This document shows positions 1 to 8,916 of a DNA stretch of 64,000 nucleotides, one piece after another; position 1 is the stretch's first letter, and the number at the start of each line of letters is the position of its first letter. The notes under the pieces are model-generated. The model was not told where the DNA came from and searched no databases. It saw only the letters and a list, made by a program, of their open reading frames with translations. This stretch comes from Petroclostridium sp. X23 (GTDB taxonomy: Bacteria; Bacillota; Clostridia; SK-Y3). The position numbers were made by a program, and so were the translations under genes. Location of the stretch: assembly GCF_030013905.1 (NCBI RefSeq), contig NZ_CP124862.1, forward strand, positions 3,847,051 to 3,911,050, read 5' to 3'.

Positions 1-956
1 GAATCGTAAAAATTGAGGTGCCATATTGTCTTGAATTGAATGAAGAAATTAAGATATACAATAAGATCTTGAAGAAAAGTAAGTTTAGCGCGCATATTGC
101 GCCGCATACCATTGAGGTGGCGTCCATGTTTGCGATACTCACAAGATTAGCGCCTTCATCCAAAGTCGATGCGCTTACAAAGCTAAAGATATATAACGGG
201 GAAGAAATTGTTGAAAAAGGAAGCACTAAAAAAGTGGATATCCTTGAATTGAGGGAAGAAACACAGCGAGAAGGGATGACGGGTATATCCACCCGGTTTA
301 TCATGAAGGCACTGGATACGGCAATAGCAGAGTCGGACCATAATTGTATCAATCCAATCGGAGTGATGGAGACTTTAGTAAAAGAAGTGAAAGAAACGGC
401 AATTGGCGATGACGACAAGAAAAAATATCTCAACTTTTTGCAGGATGCTATTAAGAAAGAATATCACAAGATTCTTGAAAAAGAGGTTACCAAAGCATTT
501 ATACATGGTTATAAGGAGCAGGCCGAAGACTTGTTCAACAATTATCTGGATCATGCGGAAGCTTATGTGAATAAGGCAAAGATCAAAGAGAGGAGTACAG
601 GCCAAGAGTTGGAGCCGGATGAAAAGTTCTTGCGGTCCATTGAAGAGCAGATCGGAATTACTGAAACGGCTGCCCGAGGATTCCGCCAAGATGTAACCGC
701 CTATATGTTTTTTGTAATGAGAAGTGGTGGGAAAGTAGACTATACATGTTATGAGCCTTTAAAGGAAGCAATAGAGAAGAAGCTTACTTCATCGGTACGG
801 GAATTGAGCAGGGTGATTACCCGAACCAAGGTTAGAGATAAGGAGCAAAATGAAAAATTTGATGCCATGGTAGAAGAGATGAAGAAAAACGGGTACTGTG
901 ATTACTGCTGTAATGTGATTCTTAAATATGCTGCGAATAATTTGTGGAAAGATTAA
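1..956 (+). CDS. prkA: PrkA family serine protein kinase, C-terminal part
   Basis: The reading frame is open to the left edge, so only about 318 C-terminal residues are present; the GTG at 18 is an internal Val codon, not a start. The product matches the C-terminal half of PrkA, an AAA+-type serine kinase of sporulating bacteria: the segment SAHIAPHTIEVASMFAILTR, the stretch GISTRFIMKALD and the helical C-terminal domain are typical. The gene is followed 16 bp later by yhbH and then spoVR, the usual trio made during sporulation or stationary phase. The ATPase part lies outside the window. Confidence 0.9.
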   Translation, partial: IVKIEVPYCLELNEEIKIYNKILKKSKFSAHIAPHTIEVASMFAILTRLAPSSKVDALTKLKIYNGEEIVEKGSTKKVDILELREETQREGMTGISTRFIMKALDTAIAESDHNCINPIGVMETLVKEVKETAIGDDDKKKYLNFLQDAIKKEYHKILEKEVTKAFIHGYKEQAEDLFNNYLDHAEAYVNKAKIKERSTGQELEPDEKFLRSIEEQIGITETAARGFRQDVTAYMFFVMRSGGKVDYTCYEPLKEAIEKKLTSSVRELSRVITRTKVRDKEQNEKFDAMVEEMKKNGYCDYCCNVILKYAANNLWKD

Positions 957-972
957 CGAACGGAGTGAGTAT

Positions 973-2166
973 ATGGTTATATTTAGAGAGTTTGACAGCA
1001 GGGGCAGAGACCGGTCAGCGGAAGACAAAAGAAGGCATCGGGAATTGGTGGAAGATTCCATCAAAAAAAATATAGGAAATATTATTGCTGAGGAGAGTAT
1101 TATAGGACAAAGCAAAGATAAAAAAATCAAGATTCCTGTTCGGGGAATAAAAGAATATCAGTTTATATACGGGAAGAATAAACCGGGTGTGGGCTCTGGA
1201 GATGGAAGTGAAAAACGCGGTGATAAAATCGGAAGTGATAGTTCCAAAAAAGGCCAAGGCCCCGGACAAGGAGAGGCAGGCAGCAATGAAGGGGAAGACA
1301 TTTACGAAACAGAGATTACGATTGAAGAATTAATTGATTATCTGTTTGAAGATTTGAATTTACCCTTTCTGCAGAAAAAGAAATTTAAGGAAATGGAATC
1401 TGAAACAACTTTTAAGAAGTTGGGATATCAGAGGAAAGGGATTCGTCCGCGTTTGGCTAAGAAACGGTCGGTAGTGGAAAAAATCAAAAGGCAAAAAGCT
1501 TACGAAAGAGCGCAGGCGGAAGAACCAAAATTGTATGATGAGCAAAAAGAACGGGAAAGGTTCCCATTTAAAGAGGATGATTTAAGATATTACCGGATGC
1601 GGCAGGATGTTAGACGAGAATCCAACGCAGTGGTTATATGCATTATGGATACTTCCGGTTCGATGGACATGACTAAAAAATACCTGGCTAGGAGCTTTTA
1701 TTTCTTGCTATACCAGTTTATCAAGCTGAAATACGTTAATGTTGAGATTGTATTTGTCTCACATTCTACCGTCGCAAAAGAAGTGGATGAAGATGACTTC
1801 TTTCACCGGGGAGAGTCCGGGGGGACATTTATCAGCAGTGGGTATGAAAAGGCGTTGGAAATCATTGAAGCAAGATATAATCCTGCAATATGGAACATTT
1901 ATGCTTTTCACTGCAGTGATGGTGATAATTGGACGGAAGACAATAAAAAAGCTGTAGAGTCGGCATGTAAGCTTTGTGAGACATGCAATCTGTTCGGCTA
2001 CGGAGAGATTATGCTGGGATACTATACACCTATCAGCACCATACGTGAAGAATTTGCCAATAAGGTGAAGTATCCCAATTTTTCAATTGTTACAATGTCA
2101 AAGAAGGAGGATGTTATTCCTGCGCTTAGAAAGTTGTTAGACAAGGAGACAGCGCTTAAAGAATAA
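973..2166 (+). CDS. yhbH: YhbH/DUF444 family sporulation protein
   Basis: 397 residues, the family's usual size. An upstream in-frame ATG exists at 928, but the ATG at 973 follows prkA by 16 bp and has a GGAGTGAG ribosome site, so it is preferred. The N-terminal half is charged and low in complexity (Gly/Ser/Lys-rich near residues 75-105). The C-terminal half is a von Willebrand A-like domain with the MIDAS motif DTSGSMD and a later GGTFISSG loop. DUF444 proteins accompany PrkA and SpoVR; the biochemical role is not settled, though metal-dependent protein binding is expected from the MIDAS site. Confidence 0.92.
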   Translation: MVIFREFDSRGRDRSAEDKRRHRELVEDSIKKNIGNIIAEESIIGQSKDKKIKIPVRGIKEYQFIYGKNKPGVGSGDGSEKRGDKIGSDSSKKGQGPGQGEAGSNEGEDIYETEITIEELIDYLFEDLNLPFLQKKKFKEMESETTFKKLGYQRKGIRPRLAKKRSVVEKIKRQKAYERAQAEEPKLYDEQKERERFPFKEDDLRYYRMRQDVRRESNAVVICIMDTSGSMDMTKKYLARSFYFLLYQFIKLKYVNVEIVFVSHSTVAKEVDEDDFFHRGESGGTFISSGYEKALEIIEARYNPAIWNIYAFHCSDGDNWTEDNKKAVESACKLCETCNLFGYGEIMLGYYTPISTIREEFANKVKYPNFSIVTMSKKEDVIPALRKLLDKETALKE

Positions 2167-2176
2167 CAAAAGGACT

Positions 2177-3553
2177 ATGATGGAATATACAGTGGGACAG
2201 TTGGAAGAATGGAATAAGAAGATTGAAGAAATCGTAAAGGAGGAAGGATTGGATGTCTATCCTCAGGAATTTGAGATCTGCAGCTACGAAGATATGTTGT
2301 GTTATGAAGCTTATGTAGGGATGCCGTCCCATTATCCTCACTGGAGCTACGGTAAAACCTATGAGAAGAAAAAAACACTGTATAGGTATAATCTTGAGGG
2401 ATTACCCTATGAGATGGTAATCAATTCAAACCCATGCATAGCATATCTTATGAGGGATAACAGCCAATTGCTTCAGATTCTTACCATTGCTCATGTTTAT
2501 GGGCATAACGATTTTTTTAAAAATAACCGTTTGTTCGCAGAAGGAACATCGGCAGAGACTGCGGTGGAAATGTTTAAAAACCATGCGGATAGAATTAGGA
2601 GTTATATTCAAGACCCAAGCATTGGCTATGAGAAGGTTGAGCGTATATTGGATGCGGCTCATGCGTTAAGGTTTCAGACCTCTAGAGTAATCGGAGAGAA
2701 AAAAGTTTCTCAACAAGAGAAGAAAGACAGATTGCTGCAGAAATATTACGAGAAGACAAAAGTCCATAGTCCGTTGGATATTAAAAAGAATATTGCTTTC
2801 CCGGATTTGAATAAAATTCCTATAGAGCCAGCCGAAGACTTGATGGCATTTGTAGTGGAATATGGGCAACTGGAAGAATGGGAAAAAGACATCCTTACCA
2901 TTACCATGCGAGAGACGGCATATTTTATTCCACAGATTGAGACAAAGATTATGAACGAGGGGTGGGCCAGTTACTGGCACTATCATATATTGAATAAGCT
3001 GGAACTGACGCAAGAGTTTCATATGGAATTTTTGACCCGGCATCATCAAGTAATTCGTCCGTGGAAAGGTGGGGTGAACCCGTATTATATGGGGTACACT
3101 ATCTTTCATGATATTGAACGGCGCTACGGCAAAAAAAAAATATTTGAAGTGCGGAAGTTAGAAAGGGATGAATCTTTTATCCGGCGATATCTTACTGAAG
3201 AATTATGTAGAGACATGAACCTGTTTGAGTATAACAAGAAAGGTGTAGACTATGTGATAGAAGAGGTTGCGGATGAAAAAGGATGGAAGGAAATACGCAA
3301 TGCCGTCGTTAGTACTACTGGTATGTCAGGCATCCCCTCCATCAAAGTAATGGAAATGTCTCCGAAGGACCGGTCGCTGCTTTTGGAACATGAATATGAT
3401 GGCAGAGAGTTGGACCTCACCTACGCATATGAGACATTAAAATATTTGTCAACGCTTTGGGGTGGTAAAATACTGCTTCGTACGGTCATTGACAAGGTGC
3501 GAAAGCTGATTGTATGTGAAGAGAACAAAAGAATATCCATGAACGGCGTATGA
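2177..3553 (+). CDS. spoVR: SpoVR family protein
   Basis: 458 residues, close to the roughly 470 of Bacillus SpoVR. Recognisable stretches include YPHWSYGKTYE, AHVYGHNDFFKNN and NEGWASYWHYH, all diagnostic of the family and rich in His/Glu that could bind metal. It starts 10 bp after yhbH (ATG at 2177, second ATG at 2180), so the three genes form one operon. SpoVR acts in spore cortex formation in Bacillus; the molecular activity is unknown. The gene is full length with a terminator just after it. Confidence 0.93.
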   Translation: MMEYTVGQLEEWNKKIEEIVKEEGLDVYPQEFEICSYEDMLCYEAYVGMPSHYPHWSYGKTYEKKKTLYRYNLEGLPYEMVINSNPCIAYLMRDNSQLLQILTIAHVYGHNDFFKNNRLFAEGTSAETAVEMFKNHADRIRSYIQDPSIGYEKVERILDAAHALRFQTSRVIGEKKVSQQEKKDRLLQKYYEKTKVHSPLDIKKNIAFPDLNKIPIEPAEDLMAFVVEYGQLEEWEKDILTITMRETAYFIPQIETKIMNEGWASYWHYHILNKLELTQEFHMEFLTRHHQVIRPWKGGVNPYYMGYTIFHDIERRYGKKKIFEVRKLERDESFIRRYLTEELCRDMNLFEYNKKGVDYVIEEVADEKGWKEIRNAVVSTTGMSGIPSIKVMEMSPKDRSLLLEHEYDGRELDLTYAYETLKYLSTLWGGKILLRTVIDKVRKLIVCEENKRISMNGV

Positions 3554-3594
3554 AGGATTATGATATGGAGATATATGAAGGTATAAAAAATAAA

Positions 3595-3635
3595 AGGGGC
3601 ACTCCTTAAAATGAAGGGGTGTCCCATAGTTTTTC
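3595..3635. terminator. Bidirectional terminator after spoVR
   Basis: An inverted repeat with arms at 3596-3607 and 3614-3625 (10 of 12 paired) has A-rich sequence on the left and a T run on the right. It separates the convergent spoVR and flavoprotein genes and could serve both strands. Confidence 0.7.
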
Positions 3636-4726
3636 TAAAACTGGGCAGTTTTATTCTGGTCAAGCAGTAATTTTGAAGCTTTTGCCGCATACTTAAGAAA
3701 GTTGAGCTTTTTGTTTGTGAATACTTTCTTCCCTAGAGAAGTTTTCAAGATTCTAAGTAGCTTGTCATAATCGTCATTATTCATTTTTTCCATCGCATGC
3801 CTGAGGGCTAATGAATCGTAATAGCTGTTTCGGAGTTTTTTTATCTCTTTTTCATATTTGGTTTTTCCGCATATATCCAAACCGGCATAAATTCCGCTTA
3901 GCATAGCAGATCCCTGGCCGAATCCAAGGAAAGGCATAATTGAGCCAAAGCAGTTTCCGGTAAAGAGTACATTATCAACCCTGCATTTCTCCGCTATACC
4001 TATTTGGTAGTTTGTTACCTGAAATCCATCGGTAATACGGAATTTGAAGTTAAAACTATTTAAAAAGTTATCCCACAATTTATCAATATTATACTTTTTA
4101 TTATGTTCATAATTTGGATAGGCGATGACTACATTTGCTTCCTGGGCATTAAAAGGAATCAGGTATGCATAACCCTGCGGTGCAAAGGTATTGTTCAGCC
4201 AAGCACATACCGTATTTGGTTGAAACTCGCCTTTGAGGGTGGCACCTTTTAGGTTTACCGGCAGGTGGGTGGTATATTTCTGAAGTTTTTCAGAATAACT
4301 TCCATCACCTGTTGCCAGTACCAACTTATCATAATTGTATAATAAATCATCAATAGATTTATCGCTGTTAAAAATAATACGCTTTTTTATATTGGTTGAA
4401 ATTTGCTTTTCCAGTGAATGCTCATGTCTGCCCCTTGTAGTGATGTAACCAATAAATGCTTGAACATCTACTGTTTCTTTTGGCGATTTTATTATGATCT
4501 TATTAATGACGTTGGTTGCCTTAAGATATAGTCCGTGCTCCATTGAAAGCAGCGAAAAAATATCCTGAATAGGGCGGTCGAGTATTTCCATGATGATTTC
4601 TCCGTTTACAAATCTGTCTCCGACACAGCGCCGATTTTCATAAATATCATAATGGTATCCCTGTTTTTCCAAGATATATGCACAGCAAAGGCCCGATAAT
4701 CCTGCACCCATAATAGCGGTACGCAT
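3635..4726 (-). CDS. FAD-dependent oxidoreductase, geranylgeranyl-reductase-like
   Basis: 363 residues. The N-terminus has a Rossmann dinucleotide motif (GAGLSGL, residues 8-14) followed by a typical acidic end of the second strand (YDIYENR). Near residue 255 a VLFTGNCFG segment occupies the place of the GD motif that contacts FAD ribose, then FLGFGQGSAM. The substrate is not evident. A degenerate copy of its first 43 codons lies at 5781-5909, and the 100 bp upstream are duplicated as well. The gene stands alone on the minus strand. Confidence 0.75.
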   Translation of the reverse strand: MRTAIMGAGLSGLCCAYILEKQGYHYDIYENRRCVGDRFVNGEIIMEILDRPIQDIFSLLSMEHGLYLKATNVINKIIIKSPKETVDVQAFIGYITTRGRHEHSLEKQISTNIKKRIIFNSDKSIDDLLYNYDKLVLATGDGSYSEKLQKYTTHLPVNLKGATLKGEFQPNTVCAWLNNTFAPQGYAYLIPFNAQEANVVIAYPNYEHNKKYNIDKLWDNFLNSFNFKFRITDGFQVTNYQIGIAEKCRVDNVLFTGNCFGSIMPFLGFGQGSAMLSGIYAGLDICGKTKYEKEIKKLRNSYYDSLALRHAMEKMNNDDYDKLLRILKTSLGKKVFTNKKLNFLKYAAKASKLLLDQNKTAQF

Positions 4727-4830
4727 ATTTACACCACCTTTTCAATATCATTCTGAGTACAAATATAGTTTATGTAGAATCATACTATTTAAACAGATTT
4801 ATACATAAATATTGCTTTATGAAAGATAAA
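4727..4830. repeat. Upstream repeat, copy 1 (flavoprotein promoter side)
   Basis: About 100 bp upstream of the flavoprotein gene match 5910-6012 with scattered substitutions. The shared stretch covers the promoter side of the gene, so the duplication carried regulatory as well as coding DNA. Confidence 0.75.
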
Positions 4831-4949
4831 ACAAACAAATCAGGCTTCAACTTTGCTAATGCTTCTACAGGATATGTAAAGTGTTTTTATTCCTGCTATC
4901 GTTGCTTTGAATGGGTTTGAAATTATATCGTAATATATGGATATAATGA

Positions 4950-4979
4950 TTGACAGATAGGTGGTTTGTCTTTTATAAT
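4950..4979 (+). promoter_or_regulatory. Sigma-A-type promoter for the rhodanese operon
   Basis: TTGACA at 4950-4955 and TATAAT at 4974-4979 are separated by 18 bp, both perfect consensus hexamers, upstream of the rhodanese gene. Confidence 0.7.
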
Positions 4980-4986
4980 ATAAATG

Positions 4987-5002
4987 TACCCTGTGGGGGT
5001 AT
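4987..5002. promoter_or_regulatory. CsoR/CstR-like operator
   Basis: TACCC at 4987-4991 faces GGGGGTA at 4995-5001 in a dyad just downstream of the -10 box. TACCC...GGGTA dyads are typical of the CsoR family, whose CstR members sense persulfide and control rhodanese genes. The regulator itself is not in the window. Confidence 0.5.
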
Positions 5003-5056
5003 TTGTGAAGTGAGAGAGCAATTTTAATATGTATTTCCAGTTTGGAGGGAAAGACG

Positions 5057-5455
5057 ATGAATCAGTATATTTCCTTAGTAATTTTGTTGGTAGTTGTCGT
5101 TGCTTTTTGGATATCTAGAAAAGGTTTGGGCACGGCGGGGGGAGTGAAAATAAGTCCTTCGGATGCGAAAAGGAGACTGGAGAGCGAAAAAGGCATCATT
5201 CTTTTGGATGTTCGAACCAAGGATGAATATCTGGAAAAACATATACCGAAAAGCACTTTGATTCCTGTGGATGTTCTTTCGAGCGAAGCAAACAAAAAGT
5301 TGCCGGATAAAAATACAGAAATTTTCGTTTATTGCAGAAGTGGCAGTCGTAGTGCAATAGCTGCAAAAGTGTTAACAAAAATGGGTTATACACATATATA
5401 TAATTTGGGTGGTATCGTAAGATGGCCATATGAAACAGTATCCGGAAATAAATAA
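5057..5455 (+). CDS. Membrane-anchored rhodanese-like sulfurtransferase
   Basis: 132 residues from ATG 5057, which has GGAGGG at 5044-5049. A TTG at 5042 is in frame but overlaps the ribosome site, so it is rejected. Residues 3-20 form one membrane segment. The rest is a single rhodanese domain: LLDVRTKDEYLEKHIP and the active-site loop YCRSGSRSA with the catalytic Cys. It would transfer sulfane sulfur to cyanide, thiols or a protein partner, facing the cell exterior or the membrane surface. It is the first gene of a short operon behind a CsoR/CstR-like operator. Confidence 0.88.
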   Translation: MNQYISLVILLVVVVAFWISRKGLGTAGGVKISPSDAKRRLESEKGIILLDVRTKDEYLEKHIPKSTLIPVDVLSSEANKKLPDKNTEIFVYCRSGSRSAIAAKVLTKMGYTHIYNLGGIVRWPYETVSGNK

Positions 5456-5494
5456 AGCTAAATTTAACAAATATATAGAAGATAAGGAACAATC

Positions 5495-5725
5495 ATGAGA
5501 AAGAAGATATTATCATATCTAAGTTATGGCACTTTGATAATTGGGACAGTGATTGGAGTATATACACTTGCTGAAATATATGTTTTGAAAAGTAGTTTGC
5601 CCTCCGGCGTATGTCCCGTTATACGTAATAGGCCTCTAATATATATTGCAATTATTTTATGCTGTATATCTTTCATTTTGTCCTTTTTAGAACCGAAAGC
5701 TAAAAAAGAGCAGGATAACAATTAA
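5495..5725 (+). CDS. Small two-helix membrane protein, DUF6132-like
   Basis: 76 residues with hydrophobic helices at about 9-28 and 47-65 and a central GVCPVIRNRP loop. A Cys-Pro loop between two helices resembles the small DUF6132-type proteins found beside rhodaneses; I recognise the pattern rather than an exact family. It lies 39 bp after the rhodanese gene, so it is probably co-transcribed and may take part in sulfur handling. Confidence 0.6.
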   Translation: MRKKILSYLSYGTLIIGTVIGVYTLAEIYVLKSSLPSGVCPVIRNRPLIYIAIILCCISFILSFLEPKAKKEQDNN

Positions 5726-5739
5726 AGCGGAGGGTATCT

Positions 5740-5784
5740 ATGATGAATAGATTATCTTTTGGCAAGAAAAAATCCTTTTATTAA
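5740..5784 (+). pseudogene. Very short ORF, probably start of a truncated third operon gene
   Basis: Fourteen codons (MMNRLSFGKKKSFY) have an excellent GGAGGG ribosome site at 5729-5734 but stop at the edge of the decayed flavoprotein copy. The likely reading is a third operon gene cut off by the duplication, not a functional peptide. Confidence 0.4.
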
Positions 5785-5909
5785 TTACATTTCACAAGCC
5801 TATCTCTAATACAACTCAAGTCATTATAGGTATCAATACAACATGTCTTTTCCCAGAAATATACACACCCAAGTCCTAGCAGCGTTGTACCCATCATAGC
5901 GGCATACAT
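5781..5909 (-). pseudogene. Degenerate copy of the flavoprotein N-terminus
   Basis: Forty-two minus-strand codons align end to end with residues 1-43 of the 3635-4726 flavoprotein (shared pieces: MG, LGL, EK, then D.Y and a final DR). The Rossmann glycines are lost (GAGLSG has become GTTLLG) and a stop follows. It is too short and too diverged to work. Confidence 0.75.
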
Positions 5910-6012
5910 ACACTGCCTTTTTTTCAATGTCATTTTGAGTACAAATATAGTTTGTGTAGAATAATACTATTTAAATAGATTTATGGATAAATATTGCTTT
6001 ACGAAACATGAA
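5910..6012. repeat. Upstream repeat, copy 2
   Basis: This matches 4727-4830 in the same orientation, directly upstream of the degenerate flavoprotein fragment. The remainder of the gap up to 6240 holds only short AATAGTGA-like direct repeats near 6044-6067 and no gene. Confidence 0.75.
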
Positions 6013-6240
6013 ATAACAATTATACTCATAGGTAATACTGAGCAGTGAATAATGAATAGTGAATAGTGGCTAATGTCATCAGATGTTATAGAAAGGACAA
6101 AATTTCATTAGGACAGATTTAGTTGCCCGTTTAGAATGCGCGCATGTTAATAGCAGTTATGACTATTTGCAGTTTCGATTAATATCCTGTTTTAGAATGC
6201 TCTATAGTTTTACTAATGATTTAAATGAGGAAGTGACTAA

Positions 6241-7632
6241 ATGAAAAATCAAATTCCTGTACACAAAAATGAATATTACGAAATGGATATACATAGCATG
6301 GGGCATGAAGGAGAAGGTGTAGGCCGTATAGAGAATTTTACGGTATTTGTACCTCATGCGTTACCGGGAGATAGAGTAAAAGTTAAGATAGTAAAAACAA
6401 AAAATACTTATGCTTATGGCAAACTAATAGAAATCGTTAATCCTTCAGAACACCGTGTAGACCCTGTTTGTCCATCACATATAAAATGTGGAGGATGTCA
6501 ATTACAGCATCTTGCTTATTCGGAGCAACTAGAGCTTAAAAAGCAGAAGGTAGTGGACAATCTTCAACGTATCGGAAAATTAGAGGATGTAGTTGTACAT
6601 GATACCATAGGTATGGAAAAGCCGATGCGATACAGGAATAAGGTACAGTTTCCTGTAGGCAGGGATGAAAACACCGGGAAGGTTAAAGTGGGTTTTTACG
6701 CTCCAAGAAGTCATGATATTATTGAAACGGATGTCTGTCAGATACAACATGAGATTAATGATAGTATTATTGAAAAGTTGAAACTTTGGATGGAAGAAAA
6801 TAATGTTTCTGCTTATCAAGAAAAAACACGAAAAGGCCTGGTACGGCATATTTTTACCCGTGTCGGATTTGCAACGGGAGAAATCATGGTGGTCTTAGTA
6901 GCTAACGGTGCCAAAATACCTAATCCCCAGCAGTTCATAGATGCGATGAGAAGTGTAAATGATAAAGTCAAAAGCATCATATTAAATGTTAACACCAAAG
7001 CTACAAATGTTGTTTTAGGACAAGAGAATAGATTGCTATGGGGAACCGAGTCAATAATTGATTATATTGGGGATGTAAAGTTTCATATCTCTCCCATGTC
7101 ATTCTACCAGGTCAATCCTGTACAAACGGAAGTACTGTACAACAAGGCTTTGGAGTGTGCACAGCTAAATGGTGATGAAACGGTATTCGATCTATATTGC
7201 GGGATAGGAACCATATCGCTGTTTCTTGCCAGGAATGCTAAGAAAGTGGTAGGGGTGGAGATCGTAGCTGAAGCAATAGAGGATGCAAAACAAAATGCGG
7301 CACTTAACGATATCCATAATGTAGAGTTCCATGTTGGGGCAGCGGAAGAAGTGATTCCTAAGCTGTATAATCAAGGGTATACAGCGGATGTGGTAGTCGT
7401 AGACCCGCCGCGCAAGGGATGTGATGAAGCATTATTAGATACCATTGCTAAAATGCAGGTGGACAGAATCGTTTATGTATCATGCAATCCCAGCACACTG
7501 GCCAGAGATTTGAGATATCTTGAAGATAGGGGTTATAAAACTATCGACGTACAGCCAGTAGATATGTTCCCACATACGGCACATGTTGAAACGGTGATTC
7601 TAATGACGCGTTGTGGTCAAAACGATAAATAA
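6241..7632 (+). CDS. rlmD: 23S rRNA (uracil-C5)-methyltransferase, RlmD/RumA type
   Basis: 463 residues. An N-terminal TRAM domain (about 5-60) is followed by an iron-sulfur cysteine cluster (CPSHIKCGGCQ, near 80-90). The methyltransferase core has DLYCGIGTISLF for SAM binding, VDPPRKGCD, and the catalytic Cys in YVSCNPSTLARDL. It makes 5-methyluridine in 23S rRNA; which uridine cannot be read from sequence. The ATG at 6241 has a weak GAGGAAG site. The last codons (VETVILMTRCG) resemble the end of the serine recombinase at 30.1 kb, which marks this 3' end as a probable integration site. Confidence 0.9.
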   Translation: MKNQIPVHKNEYYEMDIHSMGHEGEGVGRIENFTVFVPHALPGDRVKVKIVKTKNTYAYGKLIEIVNPSEHRVDPVCPSHIKCGGCQLQHLAYSEQLELKKQKVVDNLQRIGKLEDVVVHDTIGMEKPMRYRNKVQFPVGRDENTGKVKVGFYAPRSHDIIETDVCQIQHEINDSIIEKLKLWMEENNVSAYQEKTRKGLVRHIFTRVGFATGEIMVVLVANGAKIPNPQQFIDAMRSVNDKVKSIILNVNTKATNVVLGQENRLLWGTESIIDYIGDVKFHISPMSFYQVNPVQTEVLYNKALECAQLNGDETVFDLYCGIGTISLFLARNAKKVVGVEIVAEAIEDAKQNAALNDIHNVEFHVGAAEEVIPKLYNQGYTADVVVVDPPRKGCDEALLDTIAKMQVDRIVYVSCNPSTLARDLRYLEDRGYKTIDVQPVDMFPHTAHVETVILMTRCGQNDK

Positions 7633-7760
7633 GACACTCTAACCACAAGATGTTGTGGTTTTGGTGCAAAAAATGGGCAAAAATTAGGCTAAAAAGTGCC
7701 CGATTTTTGCCCTGATTTTTAAGGGAAAATATAGATGACATCGGCTTATTTGAGAAATGG
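7590..7760. repeat. Left boundary repeat of the island (candidate att site)
   Basis: The 3' end of rlmD and about 130 bp after it match 30096-30265 imperfectly. Shared blocks are the VETVILM-type codons, a CCACA...TGTGG hairpin, and a final GGGAAAATATAGATGACAT-like block. Such a pair is expected at the ends of an element inserted at the 3' end of rlmD by its own recombinase. Confidence 0.55.
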
Positions 7761-7876
7761 CAGATGGAAAACGAGGCTTTGAGGTAAATAATAACTTGTA
7801 CGCATTTGGCGGAAAAGGCGCATAAAAGATTGATTATATATAGACACAACAAAACTCACTAAATAAGGAGGATGCT

Positions 7877-8599
7877 ATGAACTGGGAACCATGGACAGGC
7901 TGTTATAAAATTAGTGATGGTTGTACATATTGTTATTTTTATGGACCCCATGCAAAACGATATGGTCAAAACGTCATAGAAAAAACAGACAAATTTGATT
8001 GGCCTATAAGGACGAATGCAAAAGGCGAATACAACATTAAAGGTAACAAAATTCTTGCAACATGTTTTGCAACTGACTTTTTTCTTCCTGAAGCAGATGA
8101 ATGGCGTAAAGAAATATGGGCTATCATCAAGAAAAGAACAGATATAGAATTTTTGATTTTGACAAAGCGGATTGACCGCTTCCTTGTATCGCTTCCGTCA
8201 GATTGGGATACTGGATATGACAATGTGAATATTGGATGTACTGTCGAAAATCAAATATTAGCCGATTATAGGCTTCCATTATTTTTATCCTATCCGATAA
8301 AGCGGCGTTTTATTGCCTGCGCACCGCTCTTAGAAGCGATAGATTTAACACCTTATCTTCATGGAGTAGACCATGTTACAGTTGGCGGTGAAACGGGGCG
8401 AGAGGCTCGTGAATGTGATTATGATTGGGTACTTAATATCCGTGAACAATGCGTAAAAGCAAATGTAACATTTTGGTTCAAAAATACAGGCTCACTTTTT
8501 AAACATGACGGAGTAGTGGAAAAAGTAAATCCATTTAAGCAAACCAGTATGGCGAAAGAGCTTGGTATAAATATTTCAGACGGAAAAAGGTTGTTTTGA
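7877..8599 (+). CDS. DUF5131 (phage Gp37/Gp68-like) protein
   Basis: 240 residues. The N-terminus NWEPWTGCYKISDGCTYCY has the triple-Cys pattern of this family, which resembles a radical-SAM iron-sulfur site. Further family hallmarks are FLILTKR, NIGCTVENQ and VGGETG. It is a common cargo gene of phages and conjugative elements with unknown function. ATG 7877 has AAGGAGG at 7865-7871. It is the first gene after the island boundary. Confidence 0.8.
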   Translation: MNWEPWTGCYKISDGCTYCYFYGPHAKRYGQNVIEKTDKFDWPIRTNAKGEYNIKGNKILATCFATDFFLPEADEWRKEIWAIIKKRTDIEFLILTKRIDRFLVSLPSDWDTGYDNVNIGCTVENQILADYRLPLFLSYPIKRRFIACAPLLEAIDLTPYLHGVDHVTVGGETGREARECDYDWVLNIREQCVKANVTFWFKNTGSLFKHDGVVEKVNPFKQTSMAKELGINISDGKRLF

Positions 8600-8749
8600 C
8601 AGGAATGGAATAGTATAAAACATTATTGCCTATTTTGTTTGATTAATGTTCTGAACCAGTCCAATTAGTATTGGGCGCAGTGCACCTCATTGGTCTAATG
8701 AGAATATAGCAGGCATGCCTAACATTTTAAAATTAAAATGAAGAAAATC

Positions 8750-8784
8750 CAGAGGTACCTCGATGATAAATCTTCGTGCCTCTG
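8750..8784 (+). terminator. Hairpin after DUF5131 gene
   Basis: AGAGGTAC at 8751-8758 pairs with GTGCCTCT at 8776-8783 (one G-U), followed by GTTTTCA. It is probably a terminator. Confidence 0.5.
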
Positions 8785-8835
8785 TTTTCATATAAAACCA
8801 AGAACAACTTAATAAATGCATCGGGCAAACAATCA

Positions 8836-8878
8836 AGAGGTTATGTTCTTCGTTACTGAAAAGCATAGCCTCTTTTTT
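8836..8878 (+). terminator. Strong hairpin plus T run immediately before a gene
   Basis: AGAGGTTATG at 8836-8845 pairs with CATAGCCTCT at 8864-8873, then TTTTTT. It sits about 40 bp before the next gene's start and so could act as an attenuator for it. Nothing else was seen in 8600-8900. Confidence 0.6.
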
Positions 8879-8916
8879 AATTGTTCGATTTGCAGAAAAA
8901 GAAAGGATTGATTAAA

